Notes under the pieces: generated by a model
Database searches by the model: none
What the model saw: the letters and a program-made list of their open reading frames with translations, nothing else
What the model was told of the DNA's origin: nothing
Made by a program: the position numbers and the translations under genes
Assembly (NCBI RefSeq): GCF_039634785.1
Contig: NZ_JBBIAB010000008.1
Coordinates: 186,001-250,000, forward strand
Origin: Tistrella mobilis
GTDB lineage: Bacteria; Pseudomonadota; Alphaproteobacteria; Tistrellales; Tistrellaceae
DNA: 64,000 bases
Direction of reading: 5' to 3'
Part shown: piece after piece, positions 8,857-17,581 of the stretch
Layout: every line of letters begins with the position of its first letter
Numbering within the stretch: position 1 is the stretch's first letter

Positions 8857-10545
8857 TCAGGCGGCCTTGATCTCGGCGACGTAGCCTTCGACCAGGTCGC
8901 GCAGCCGCGCGGCTTCGGCGGTGAGCGATCCGGCGGCGCTGCGGACATCGCCGGCGGCCCGGCCGGTCTCGATGGCGCGTTCGGCGACGCCGTGGATGGT
9001 GCGCATGACCTCGTCGGTCCCGCTGGAGGCCTGCTGGGTGTTGCGGGCGATCTCGGCGGTGGCGGCGACCTGTTCCTCGACGGCCGCGGCAACGGCCGAG
9101 GTCAGCTCGCCCACTTCGCCGATGGTGGTGGAGATCGACCGGATGGCACCGGCGGTGCGGTCGGTGGCGCCGACGATGGCGTCGATCTGGCTCTGGATCT
9201 CTTCGGTGGCCTTGCCGGTCTGGCTGGCCAGGCTCTTCACCTCGGACGCGACGACCGCGAAGCCCTTGCCGGCCTCGCCGGCCCGTGCCGCCTCGATGGT
9301 GGCATTCAGCGCCAGCAGGTTGGTCTGTGCGGCGATCTGCTGGATCAGCAGCACCACATCGCCGATCTTCTGCGCCGTGCGGGTCAGGTCCTGAACCACG
9401 GCATTGGTGGTCTCAGCCTGATCGACGGCCCGGCGGGTGACGTCGGCGGTGGTGGTGATGCGGCCGCCGACCTCGCGGATCGAGGCGGCGAGTTCTTCCG
9501 CCGCGGTGGCGACGGTCTGGACGTTCACCGTGGCCTGTTCGGCGGCGGCAGCGACGGTGGTGGTGCGGCTCTGGCTTTCATCCGCCGCATGGCTCAGGGT
9601 TTCGGCATTGCCGTTCATCTGGGTCGCGGCCGAGCCCAGATTGCTGACCACGCGGCCGATCTGGTCCAGGAAGCGGCTGGTGGCCGCATCCCGGCGGCTG
9701 CGCTCCGCCTCGCGGGCGGCGCGGCCGGCTTCCTGCTCGGCGGCAAGCTGGTCGGCGCGGATCATGTTGTCGCGGAAATGCTCGACCGCCTTGGACATGT
9801 CGCCGATCTCGTCGCCGCGCCCGGCGCCGGGGATCTGGACCGAGGTGTCCTTGTCGGCCAGGCGCCGCATGGTGGCGGTCATGGCACTGACCGGACGCGC
9901 GACCGAGCGGATCAGCAGCATGACGGCTGCTACCCCGACCACCAGCCCGATGGCCAGGGCGGTCAGCAGGCCGAGGCGGGCGCCGTCATAAACCTCGACG
10001 GCATGTTCGCCTGCAGCGGCCACGGCATCGACATTCATCTGGCTGATCTCTTCCAGCGCCTTGCCGACGATCTGTCGGTTTTCCCGCGCCTCACCTTCAT
10101 AGAGCGCCATCGCTTCGGCCGTGCGGTTCTCGCGAGATACGGTCAGCAGGCGTTTGGTGACCTCAAGATACTGCTCCCATCCCGAGGCGAGGCGGTCGAC
10201 GGCCGCCCGTTCGGCATCGTCCGAGATCAGCGGCCGATAGGCGCTGATCGCCTCGGCCATCATGGTCGCATACTGGTCGATCTGGGTCTCCATGCGCGCC
10301 ATGGACGCCGCATCCTGCGAGATGATGTGCCCGGCGACCGAGATGCGGTGCTCAAGAGCCGCCACATCCATCTTCGTGATCGTGGTCAGACTTGGAACCC
10401 GGTTTTCGCGCATCTCCGCAGCCGCATCCTCGACCCTGCCGAGGCGGTCGATGGCGAAGAGCGAAATCGTGAGAATGATCAGGATGAGGGCGGCAAACGC
10501 GAGAACGAGCTTGCCGCCGATCTTGAGGGAACGGACGGACGACAT
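8857..10545 (-). CDS. Methyl-accepting chemotaxis protein (copy 2 of a tandem pair)
   Basis: With the ATG at 10545 ([17 protein letters not shown]) this protein is 562 residues, exactly the length of its neighbour; an open frame to 10584 would add 13 residues without parallel in copy 1. Architecture is TM1 about 12-32, a four-helix-bundle sensor that keeps the [15 protein letters not shown] core, TM2 about 190-212, HAMP, and a signalling domain with tip [24 protein letters not shown] and signalling sequences are almost the same as copy 1, while the sensor region differs strongly, which suggests a different stimulus. It ends [10 protein letters not shown], without the CheR/CheB pentapeptide. 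An AT-rich promoter region lies upstream. Confidence 0.93.
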   Translation of the reverse strand: MSSVRSLKIGGKLVLAFAALILIILTISLFAIDRLGRVEDAAAEMRENRVPSLTTITKMDVAALEHRISVAGHIISQDAASMARMETQIDQYATMMAEAISAYRPLISDDAERAAVDRLASGWEQYLEVTKRLLTVSRENRTAEAMALYEGEARENRQIVGKALEEISQMNVDAVAAAGEHAVEVYDGARLGLLTALAIGLVVGVAAVMLLIRSVARPVSAMTATMRRLADKDTSVQIPGAGRGDEIGDMSKAVEHFRDNMIRADQLAAEQEAGRAAREAERSRRDAATSRFLDQIGRVVSNLGSAATQMNGNAETLSHAADESQSRTTTVAAAAEQATVNVQTVATAAEELAASIREVGGRITTTADVTRRAVDQAETTNAVVQDLTRTAQKIGDVVLLIQQIAAQTNLLALNATIEAARAGEAGKGFAVVASEVKSLASQTGKATEEIQSQIDAIVGATDRTAGAIRSISTTIGEVGELTSAVAAAVEEQVAATAEIARNTQQASSGTDEVMRTIHGVAERAIETGRAAGDVRSAAGSLTAEAARLRDLVEGYVAEIKAA

Positions 10546-10617
10546 GATGACGGGTGCTCCGACGTGGCTCTGAGGCGGGGCCATGACAGGGCCTGCCGCA
10601 CTCCGAGCCTACGCCGG

Positions 10618-10703
10618 GGTGTTTAAGAAAGTACTTATTGAATATGGGGATCTTTCAAAATAATCCGTGCTTCAATTGAATTGAAATGTCTATTTACACT
10701 TCG
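10618..10703. promoter_or_regulatory. AT-rich region with palindromes upstream of chemoreceptor copy 2
   Basis: This stretch is strikingly AT-rich against a GC-rich background. It contains TTCAATTGAATTGAA (10671-10685), a 15-base palindrome around a central G. A second loose dyad, CGTT...AACG, overlaps the lpxR-like stop. It is 5' of the chemoreceptor (minus strand) and 3' of the lpxR-like gene, so it most likely holds the chemoreceptor promoter and perhaps an operator or an H-NS-like silencer target. Confidence 0.5.
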
Positions 10704-11819
10704 TTAAAAATTAAACGACACAGACAAGGCGCCGAATTCATCATGCTGATCCTGGCCGTCGAACTCCTTCGACCGGATCACATGGGTGTAGGCGATGCGG
10801 GCGCCGTTGATGGTGATGGCAAGACCGGCCTGCAGGTCGCCGACCAGCGGCTTCTTGTCGACGCTGCGGCTGTCCTTCCAGGTGTTGCCGTCCAGGAAGA
10901 TGTTGCGGGCGACCGCACGCCCGTCGACGCCGGCGAACAGATACCAGCCCCAGCTGTCGGTCGGGCGGAAATAGGTTGAGCCGGGCAGGCTGGGGCTGAT
11001 CCGCGGCGGGCCGTAATCGCGCGGCAGATCCTGGCCCAGACGGAAGGTGACGCCGGTATTGGCATAGGTGAAGGCATTGCCGAGGGCAAAGCCGGCATGC
11101 GGCGTGACATCGGCGGCAAATCCCCAGGCGGAGCCGGCCGCGAGGGCGCGCCAGCTCTTCTGATAGGTCAGCTGGACGATCGGCTCGTCCTTGAGCTGGG
11201 TGTCCCAGCCCTGGGGGTCGTCGCTCGAAATCAGCTCGTGAACGCCCTTCTGGGTCTGCTCGGCAAGCGAGGAGGGGCCGACGATGCCCAGCGACAATTC
11301 GATCTGGTCGAGCACGCCGCCGGTTTCGGCGATCACGCCGACCGAGCCGTACAGCCAGCCGGCATAGGGACGGTCGTCGGGGTCGGGATTGCGGAGCGAG
11401 GTATCGCGCGGGGTGTACATGTTCTGGCCCAGCGACCAGACCACGCGGATGTCGCCGCCAAAGCCGGTGAAGGGGATCGCGCCCACCGCATCGCGCAGCC
11501 ATTGCGGGTCGTTGCCCGGTGGGGTCATGTATGAAAAGCGGAAGCCGTTGGTGTAGTGGCGGTCGGTATCGGCGAAATAGTCGTTTTCGAACACCAGTGC
11601 GAAGGTGCCGTTCTCGGCGTCGTGCTCCACCGCCACCGGCTGGTCCGGCGTGCCTTCCGCCGTGCCGACCACTTCGGTCACCGAGCCGGTGACGGCACTG
11701 CCATTGGCCGCCTGTGCGGCCGCGGGATCGGGAAACAAGGCAAACCCAAGCCCGGCGATCAGCGTACCACCGAATGCGGAACCGGTCCGATTGATGCCGG
11801 CCCGTTTGATCATCTTCAT
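10704..11819 (-). CDS. LpxR-family (DUF2219) outer-membrane lipid A deacylase
   Basis: A beta-barrel outer-membrane protein of about 371 residues, with a signal peptide (cleavage near DPAAAQA) and a C-terminal Phe (SVSFNF), the usual barrel-assembly signal. FENDYFADTDRHYTNGFRF matches the LpxR active-site segment (Asn-Asp and Thr-Asn pairs), and EQTQKGVHELI supplies the His that acts as base in LpxR. Salmonella LpxR removes the 3'-acyloxyacyl group of lipid A with calcium; the same reaction is inferred here. The open frame reaches a GTG at 11873, but ATG 11819 gives the better signal peptide. It is monocistronic, next to an AT-rich segment. Confidence 0.83.
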   Translation of the reverse strand: MKMIKRAGINRTGSAFGGTLIAGLGFALFPDPAAAQAANGSAVTGSVTEVVGTAEGTPDQPVAVEHDAENGTFALVFENDYFADTDRHYTNGFRFSYMTPPGNDPQWLRDAVGAIPFTGFGGDIRVVWSLGQNMYTPRDTSLRNPDPDDRPYAGWLYGSVGVIAETGGVLDQIELSLGIVGPSSLAEQTQKGVHELISSDDPQGWDTQLKDEPIVQLTYQKSWRALAAGSAWGFAADVTPHAGFALGNAFTYANTGVTFRLGQDLPRDYGPPRISPSLPGSTYFRPTDSWGWYLFAGVDGRAVARNIFLDGNTWKDSRSVDKKPLVGDLQAGLAITINGARIAYTHVIRSKEFDGQDQHDEFGALSVSFNF

Positions 11820-11921
11820 TCTTGTCGCCCCGATGGAGTTTACGTTAACGGCAGTGTTCCCCGCAGGTGACACGCCCGTCCAGCGACAAGAATGGGATGA
11901 AAAGCGTCCGGTTCCCTGCCG

Positions 11922-12746
11922 TCAGTCAAAATTCCACGATCTGGGGGATGGATCATCGGGAGAGAGTGTCAGCACCTCCACCCCTGTATCGGTCACCGCG
12001 ACGGTGTGTTCGAACTGTGCCGTGGGGGCCCGGTCGGCGGTCACGGCCGTCCAGCCGTCGGGCAGAATGGTGGTGCGGTCGCGACCGGTGGTCAGCATCG
12101 GTTCGATGGTGAAGACCATGCCGGGCTCCAGCAGCATCCCGTCGCCCGCACGGCCGACATGCAGCACCTGGGGCGCGTCGTGGAAGATGCGGCCGGTGCC
12201 GTGGCCGCAGAAACTGGTCAGCACCGTCAGCCGGTCGGCGGCGGCCCGGGCCTGGATCGCGGCGCCGATATCGCCCAGGCGCGCGCCCGGCCGGACCGCG
12301 TCGATCCCCGCCCACATCGCCTCGAAGGTGGCCAGCACCAGGCGCCTCAGCTTCAGCGGCAGCCTGCCCACGCCGAAGGTGCGGCTGGTATCGCCGTGCC
12401 AGCCGTCGACCAGCGGGGTCACGTCGACATTGACGATGTCGCCCGCCTTCAGCCGCTTCGTGTCGGACGGGATGCCATGGGCCGCCACATGGTTGATCGA
12501 AATGCAGCTGGCATGGGCATAGCCCTTGTAGCCGATGGTGGCGGCCACGGCACCGGCGGCCCGCATGAAGGCATCGGCCTCGTGATCGATCTCGGCGGTG
12601 GAGATGCCCGGGCGGATCAGCGGGGCGATATGGTCCAGGGTGAGCGCCGCGATCCGTCCGGCCTCGCGGAGGGCGGCGATCGCCTCGGGCCCGTGGATCG
12701 GGGTGTGGCGGCCGGTATCGTCGGCCTCGATCGACAGGCGGGTCAT
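11922..12746 (-). CDS. map: Methionine aminopeptidase, type I
   Basis: A 274-residue MetAP that removes the N-terminal Met of nascent proteins with two divalent metals. The five metal ligands are visible: the two Asp in NVDVTPLVDGWHGDTSRTF, the His in CGHGTGRIFH, Glu in FTIEPML and Glu in QFEHTVAVTD. The substrate-binding His is in NHVAAHGIPSD, where most family members have the NE-x-x-CHG form; this one has AHG instead of CHG. Its start overlaps the TetR gene stop by 4 bp (ATGA), so it is co-translated with a regulator. That is odd for a housekeeping map and suggests an extra, regulated copy. No second map is in the window to compare. Confidence 0.92.
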   Translation of the reverse strand: MTRLSIEADDTGRHTPIHGPEAIAALREAGRIAALTLDHIAPLIRPGISTAEIDHEADAFMRAAGAVAATIGYKGYAHASCISINHVAAHGIPSDTKRLKAGDIVNVDVTPLVDGWHGDTSRTFGVGRLPLKLRRLVLATFEAMWAGIDAVRPGARLGDIGAAIQARAAADRLTVLTSFCGHGTGRIFHDAPQVLHVGRAGDGMLLEPGMVFTIEPMLTTGRDRTTILPDGWTAVTADRAPTAQFEHTVAVTDTGVEVLTLSPDDPSPRSWNFD

Positions 12747-13363
12747 GCGGCGTCCTCTGCAAGCGCGGTTTCGTCGTCGCTGCCGGGTGCGGTCGGCAGC
12801 AGGGTGACCAGCTCCTCGATCAGGCGCCGTTCGCCCGGGCCGGGCATCCGTCTGGCCTTCAGCGCCGGGCGCAGTGCCGCAACCGGGGCGTCGATCACCA
12901 GGAAACGCAGCCGTGCCCGTCCGGCCGCGTCACCGGCCCCAAGGCCGAGCCGGGCGGCGCAGGCGTCGAAGGCGGCCTCGATCCGTGCCTCGGCGGCATC
13001 GATCGCCGCGGCCGTGTCGCCTTCGGGCGGGGCGTCGAGCACGGTGTCGAGATCGGCCAGCAGCAGGGCGCGCGCCGGGCGCGGTCGTGCCGCCGCCCAG
13101 TCGGCGAGGGCAAGGGCCGCCCGGGCCGGCCGCCCTGCGGCAAGCGGCGGGGCGAGGATGCCGGCGAGTTCATCCAGCAGGGCCGCCCACATCGCCCCCA
13201 TCACCGCCGCGCGGCTGTCGAAGCGATGATAGAGCGATCCGGTCGGCGCCCCCACGGCCCGGGCGATCGACGCCATGGTCGCAGCCGAAGGGCCGCCCTC
13301 GGCCACCAGCCCGATCGCGGCTTCCACAAAGTCTTCGGCGGCGAAGCGTGGGGTGCGGACCAT
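12743..13363 (-). CDS. TetR family transcriptional regulator
   Basis: A 206-residue regulator. The N-terminal helix-turn-helix is at about 29-47 (MASIARAVGAPTGSLYHRF), and the C-terminal ligand domain is Ala-rich and not diagnostic. It is the first gene of an operon with map, overlapping by 4 bp. TetR proteins usually repress their own promoter; the repeated TTCTAATTG boxes just upstream are a plausible operator. The target pathway is unknown, but coupling to a methionine aminopeptidase and the divergent DAO oxidoreductase are the genes it could control. Confidence 0.88.
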   Translation of the reverse strand: MVRTPRFAAEDFVEAAIGLVAEGGPSAATMASIARAVGAPTGSLYHRFDSRAAVMGAMWAALLDELAGILAPPLAAGRPARAALALADWAAARPRPARALLLADLDTVLDAPPEGDTAAAIDAAEARIEAAFDACAARLGLGAGDAAGRARLRFLVIDAPVAALRPALKARRMPGPGERRLIEELVTLLPTAPGSDDETALAEDAA

Positions 13364-13390
13364 CCGGATCTCCCGAATTAAATCATCTAT

Positions 13391-13413
13391 TCTAATTGAG
13401 AGGTTCTAATTGG
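13391..13413. promoter_or_regulatory. Candidate TetR operator or promoter boxes
   Basis: TTCTAATTG occurs at 13391-13399 and 13405-13413, 14 bp apart, in an AT-rich island 28-50 bp upstream of the TetR start and shared with the divergent oxidoreductase gene. This fits an autoregulatory operator overlapping the promoter; it is unproven. Confidence 0.45.
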
Positions 13414-13525
13414 GCTGGCCGTCGGCGTCAAGCGCCATCGCTGGCGCCGCCCGTGGCGCCGGTTTAACGTGGGCGCACGCAACCGGCCGGGCCGGTTGCG
13501 GATTGCGAGGGAGGAGAAGACCGGG

Positions 13526-14710
13526 ATGTCGTCCGCAGAGACGTTCGACGTCGTGATCATCGGCGGCGGAGCCATGGGCTCGGCGGTCGCCTGTTTCCTG
13601 GGGCTCGACCCGGCCTTCGACGGCCGGGTGGCGGTGGTCGAGCGCGACCCCGGCTATGCCCGGGCATCCTCGGCGCTGTCCGCCGGATCGATCCGCCAGC
13701 AATTCTCCACCCCGGCCAATATCCACATGTCGCGCTTCGGCTATGCGCTGTTGCGCGATCCGTCCCTGCTTGCGGTCGACGGTGCCGCACCTGATCTGGG
13801 GCTGGTGCCCAGGGCCTATCTGCTGCTGGCGGGCCCGGCGGGCGGCGCCCATCTGCCGGCGGTCCATGCCGCCCAGGCAGAGGCGGGCGCCCGGTCGGCG
13901 CTGCTCGATCCGGCCGAACTCGCCGCCCGTTTCCCCTGGCTTGCGACCGATGGGCTGTCGGGCGGCACGCTCGGGCTGGAAGGCGAGGGCTGGTTCGACG
14001 GCTGGGCGCTGCTTCAGGCCTTCAAGCGCAAGGCCCGGGCGCTTGGGGCGGTCTATCTCGACGACGAGGTGGTGGGGCTGGACATGGACGGAGACCGGAT
14101 CGCCTCGGTCCGCCTCGCCTCGGGCCGCAGGCTGGGCGCAGGCCAGGTTGTCGATGCCGCAGGCCCCCTGGCCGCGACCGTGGCGGCGATGGCCGGGCTC
14201 GATCTGCCGGTGCGGCCGCGCTGCCGCTCGGTCTTCGTGTTCGATTGCGAACACGGCCCCCACGACGCCCCGCTGACCGTCGACCCGGCCGGCGTCTATT
14301 TCCGGCCGGAAGGCAACCGCTTCATCTGCGGCTGGTCGCCGGGAGAGGGGGATGCGGACCCCGATCAGCCCGAACTGATCGTCGATCATGCCCTGTTCGA
14401 AGAGCGGATCTGGCCGGTGCTGGCGGCGCGCGTGCCGGCCTTCGAAAGGCTGCGGCCGGGGGCGTCCTGGGCGGGGCATTACGAGATGAACGTCTTCGAT
14501 GCCAACGCCCTGATCGGCCCGATGCCGGACCTCGCCAATTTCCAGGTCATCGCCGGGTTCAGCGGTCATGGCCTGCAGCAGGCCGCCGCCGCCGGCCGCG
14601 GGCTGGCCGAACTGATCGTCCATGGCCGCTTCGTCACGCTCGACCTCGGCCATTTCAGCCCGGCCCGGGTTGCCGAGGGGCGGCCGCTGGTGGAACTGGC
14701 GGTGATCTAG
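13526..14710 (+). CDS. FAD-dependent oxidoreductase, DAO family
   Basis: A 394-residue flavoprotein. The dinucleotide-binding fold is at residues 8-22 (VVIIGGGAMGSAVAC), followed by VVERD, the FAD adenine-ribose contact. The DAO fold continues with SAGSIRQQFSTPANI, VDAAGPLAA and the C-terminal FSGHGLQQAAAAGRGLAEL FAD contact. The best likeness is the sarcosine oxidase, D-amino-acid oxidase and FOXRED1-like group, so the substrate is probably a secondary amine or amino acid; this is inference. A strong GAGGGAGGAG ribosome-binding site (13507-13518) fixes ATG 13526 over an upstream in-frame start. It is convergent with the ABC importer operon and divergent from tetR-map. Confidence 0.87.
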   Translation: MSSAETFDVVIIGGGAMGSAVACFLGLDPAFDGRVAVVERDPGYARASSALSAGSIRQQFSTPANIHMSRFGYALLRDPSLLAVDGAAPDLGLVPRAYLLLAGPAGGAHLPAVHAAQAEAGARSALLDPAELAARFPWLATDGLSGGTLGLEGEGWFDGWALLQAFKRKARALGAVYLDDEVVGLDMDGDRIASVRLASGRRLGAGQVVDAAGPLAATVAAMAGLDLPVRPRCRSVFVFDCEHGPHDAPLTVDPAGVYFRPEGNRFICGWSPGEGDADPDQPELIVDHALFEERIWPVLAARVPAFERLRPGASWAGHYEMNVFDANALIGPMPDLANFQVIAGFSGHGLQQAAAAGRGLAELIVHGRFVTLDLGHFSPARVAEGRPLVELAVI

Positions 14711-14731
14711 CCCGGGGGATCTAGCCCGGGG
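14704..14731. repeat. Perfect 14-bp tandem duplication spanning two convergent stop codons
   Basis: GATCTAGCCCGGGG is repeated head to tail at 14704-14717 and 14718-14731. Each copy contains CTAG, which reads as TAG on both strands. The first copy supplies the stop of the + strand oxidoreductase and the second supplies the stop of the minus strand ABC ATPase, so the duplication separated two stops that probably once overlapped at a single CTAG. Confidence 0.9.
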
Positions 14732-15836
14732 TCGGCAGGACCCAGCCGTCCCGCACCACCACCCCAAGCACGTCGCCCGGGCGCGGGGCCTCGCGGCCGG
14801 TGCGCATCGGCACCGGCTCGGGCGACCAGGGGGCCGACAGCCAGAGCAGGCGTCCTGCCCCTTCGAACACCCGCCGGTCGACCAGCGCCGGCAGGCTGCC
14901 GGTGGTGCCGCGCGGCACCGGCACCAGATGTTCCGGCCGGAAAACGGCGAGCGCCGGGCCGGCGGCGGTGCCCGGCGGCACGTGAAGCACCGCCTCGACC
15001 AGATCGGGCCCCGTCCCGATGCGGGCGCGGGCGCGGCCTTCGGCTTCGGCCCTCAGGATCGTGACCGGCAGCACGGCGCCCTGGCCGATGAAACCGGCCG
15101 TCCAGGCATCGGCCGGCCGGTCATAGACGGCTTCGGGCGTATCGATCTGGGTGATCCGGCCGGCTTTCAGCACCGCGATCCGGTCGGCCAGCGCCATAGC
15201 CTCGGCCTGGTCGTGGGTGACGTAAAGCGTGGCGGCACCCGTGGCGTCGTGCAGGCGCCGGATCTCTTCACCGATGCCGCGGCGCAGATGCGGGTCCAGA
15301 TTGGCCAGCGGCTCGTCCATCAGCACGACCGGGGGGCGCGCCGCCAGAACCCGGGCCAGGGCGACGCGCTGGCGCTGGCCGCCAGACAGCGCATCGGGCA
15401 TGGCCCCGGCGCGGTCCTGCAGCCCCACCGCCGCAAGCGCCTCTGCCACCAGGGCGGCGGTTTCAGCCGGTGCCCGGCGGGCGCGTTCCAGCGCATAGGC
15501 GACATTGCGCGCGACCGTCATCTGCGGCCACAGGGCATAGCTCTGGAACACCATGCCCACGCCGCGCGCCTCGGCCGGCACCAGTACCCGGCCGTCGCGA
15601 TCCACCGGCCGGCCGGCCAGGCTGATCCGTCCCTCATCGGCGCCGTCGAGCCCGGCGACCAGGCGCAGCAGCGTGGTCTTGCCGCAGCCGGACGGGCCGA
15701 GCAGCGCCACGAATTCCCCCGGCATGACCTGAAGATCGACCCGGTCGAGGGCCGCCTTGCGGCCATGGCGGCGGGTCACCGCGTCCAGCCGGATGGCATC
15801 CGGCGGGGGCGATGCTGCAGGGGCGCGCGGGGTCAT
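14721..15836 (-). CDS. ABC transporter ATP-binding protein (FbpC/PotA type)
   Basis: A 371-residue ATPase of the importer class. Walker A is GPSGCGKTT (about 48-56), the Q-loop is in GMVFQSYALWP, the signature is LSGGQRQRVALARVL, Walker B is VVLMDEPLANLD, and the switch His is in VTHDQAEAMA. A TOBE-like regulatory domain follows (about 250-371). It is the third gene of an operon with a fused permease and a binding protein, joined by a 4-bp overlap (ATGA at 15836-15833). The family transports ferric iron, polyamines, thiamine or 2-aminoethylphosphonate; the cargo here is not settled by sequence. Confidence 0.92.
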   Translation of the reverse strand: MTPRAPAASPPPDAIRLDAVTRRHGRKAALDRVDLQVMPGEFVALLGPSGCGKTTLLRLVAGLDGADEGRISLAGRPVDRDGRVLVPAEARGVGMVFQSYALWPQMTVARNVAYALERARRAPAETAALVAEALAAVGLQDRAGAMPDALSGGQRQRVALARVLAARPPVVLMDEPLANLDPHLRRGIGEEIRRLHDATGAATLYVTHDQAEAMALADRIAVLKAGRITQIDTPEAVYDRPADAWTAGFIGQGAVLPVTILRAEAEGRARARIGTGPDLVEAVLHVPPGTAAGPALAVFRPEHLVPVPRGTTGSLPALVDRRVFEGAGRLLWLSAPWSPEPVPMRTGREAPRPGDVLGVVVRDGWVLPTPG

Positions 15837-17581
15837 GGGCGGTCTCCGAAAGCGCTTTCAAGCCCGGGCAGGCGGGCGATCATCCGGAAGGCGAGGCCTG
15901 CAAGCCCAAGTGCTGCGGCCAGGGCGACCACCGAGAGCGCGGCGGCGCCGGCACTGTCGCCTTCGGCCTGGCGGGCATAGATCGCAACCCCCACGGTCTC
16001 GGCCCCCCGCGACCAGAGCAGGGCCGAGAGGGTGAGTTCGTTGAAGGCGGTGAGCAGCACCAGCAGCGCGCCACCGGCCGCGGGGCCGGCGAGCGCCGGC
16101 CAGGCGCCGACGCGGATCCGGGCCGGGAAGCCGGCGCCGGCCAGACGCGCGGCCTGTTCCGGGGCCGGATCCAGCCGTTCCGCGGCGGCCCGCACCGGCG
16201 CCAGCACCAGCCCCGGAAACCGGCCGAGATAGGCGGCGAGCAGGATGGCTGGCGTGCCGTAGAGGGTGAGCCCGATGCCCGGCAGCGGCGGCAGAAAGGC
16301 CAGGATCACCCCGATCGCGAACACCGTGCCCGGCAGGGCGAGGGCCAGATCGAAGCCGCCGGCGGCCAGCCGGGCGGCGGGTGCGCCGCGCGCGGCCAAG
16401 AGGCCCAGCGGCAGCGCCACCGCAACCGACACGAGCGCGGTGGCCAGGGCGAGCCAGGCGGAGGTGATCACGGCGCCGCCCGCCCCGTGGCGGAGGTCCA
16501 GTGCCGCGCGATAGCCGTCGAGACTGGCGGTGGCCGCTGTCAGGGGCACGCCGGGCGCCGGCACCAGCGAGGCCGCGACCAGGGCCGCCAGCGGCAGCAG
16601 CGACAGGGCGATCATCAGCATCCAGGCCGGCCCCGCGATCTGACGGCGGCGCCTGCCCAGCGGCAGGCGGGGCACCAGCCGGCCGCCATCGGCGACGCGC
16701 GCGGCACGCCCGGCCATCAGGGATTGCAGGCGCAGCAGGCCCAGCGTGCCCAGGCCGAGCAGGCCGGCCAGGGCCGCCGCCTCGCCCACCGCTGCCGGCC
16801 CGAAGCCCGACAGGCGCTGATAGATCAGCGTCGACAGCACCGGATAGTCGCCGGGAATGCCGAGCAGGGCGGGCACGCCGAAATTGCCCGCGGCGGATAC
16901 CAGCGACAGTGCCGCGGCCGCGGCAAGCGCCGGGGCCACCAGCGGCCGGGCCGCGACGGCAAGGGCGGCGGAGGGGCCGGCACCTGCAACCCGTGCCGCC
17001 TCGGCGGGTTCGGCCGGAATGCGGGTGACGGCGCCGATCACCGCCAGAAAGGCGATCGGCATATGCTCCACCCCCATCACCAGCCACACGCCCCAGGCGC
17101 TTTCCAGCGGGTTGGGGCCGAACCCGCCCAGCCCCAGCACCCGGGCCAGCGGGCCTGCGGGATCGAAGGCCCGACCCCAGGCGAGCGCCGCAATCTGGCT
17201 GGGGATCAGCATCGGCAACAGGGCGAGGGCCGCGAAACCGCGCCGGCCCGGCAGGTCGGTCAGCCCGGCCAGCAGGGCGGCACCACCGCCCAGCACCAGG
17301 GCCGCGACCGTGGAGGCCAGGGCCGTCACCAGCGTATTGAGCCCGGCCTGCAGCACCCGCCCGTCGCCGAGCAGGCCGAGCCCGAGCCCGCCCGCCACCG
17401 CCTCGACCGCAATGAAGCCGAGCGGCAGGCCGGCCAGCAGCAGTGCGGCCGCCACCGCCGGCAGGCCCGCGCGGCCGGCGCGGGGATCGCCCGGCGGGCC
17501 GCCCGCCTCGGCCAGTGAAAGGCGGACGGCCGGCAACAGGCGGAACCGCGCCGGAAACCGGAAGCGAGAGGCCGGGATCAC
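15833..17581 (-). CDS. ABC transporter permease, two fused BPD modules (FbpB type)
   Basis: About 582 residues with two binding-protein-dependent permease halves in one chain, as in FbpB-type ferric and phosphonate importers. The EAA-loop segments are EAARVAGAGPSAALA in the first half and EQAARLAGAGFPARI in the second. About twelve membrane spans are visible as Ala/Leu-rich stretches. The GTG start at 17581 overlaps the stop of the binding-protein gene by 4 bp (GTGA); a longer open frame to 18604 is out of frame with that gene and is a shadow. Its own stop overlaps the ATPase start, so all three operon genes are translationally coupled. Confidence 0.9.
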   Translation of the reverse strand: MIPASRFRFPARFRLLPAVRLSLAEAGGPPGDPRAGRAGLPAVAAALLLAGLPLGFIAVEAVAGGLGLGLLGDGRVLQAGLNTLVTALASTVAALVLGGGAALLAGLTDLPGRRGFAALALLPMLIPSQIAALAWGRAFDPAGPLARVLGLGGFGPNPLESAWGVWLVMGVEHMPIAFLAVIGAVTRIPAEPAEAARVAGAGPSAALAVAARPLVAPALAAAAALSLVSAAGNFGVPALLGIPGDYPVLSTLIYQRLSGFGPAAVGEAAALAGLLGLGTLGLLRLQSLMAGRAARVADGGRLVPRLPLGRRRRQIAGPAWMLMIALSLLPLAALVAASLVPAPGVPLTAATASLDGYRAALDLRHGAGGAVITSAWLALATALVSVAVALPLGLLAARGAPAARLAAGGFDLALALPGTVFAIGVILAFLPPLPGIGLTLYGTPAILLAAYLGRFPGLVLAPVRAAAERLDPAPEQAARLAGAGFPARIRVGAWPALAGPAAGGALLVLLTAFNELTLSALLWSRGAETVGVAIYARQAEGDSAGAAALSVVALAAALGLAGLAFRMIARLPGLESAFGDRP

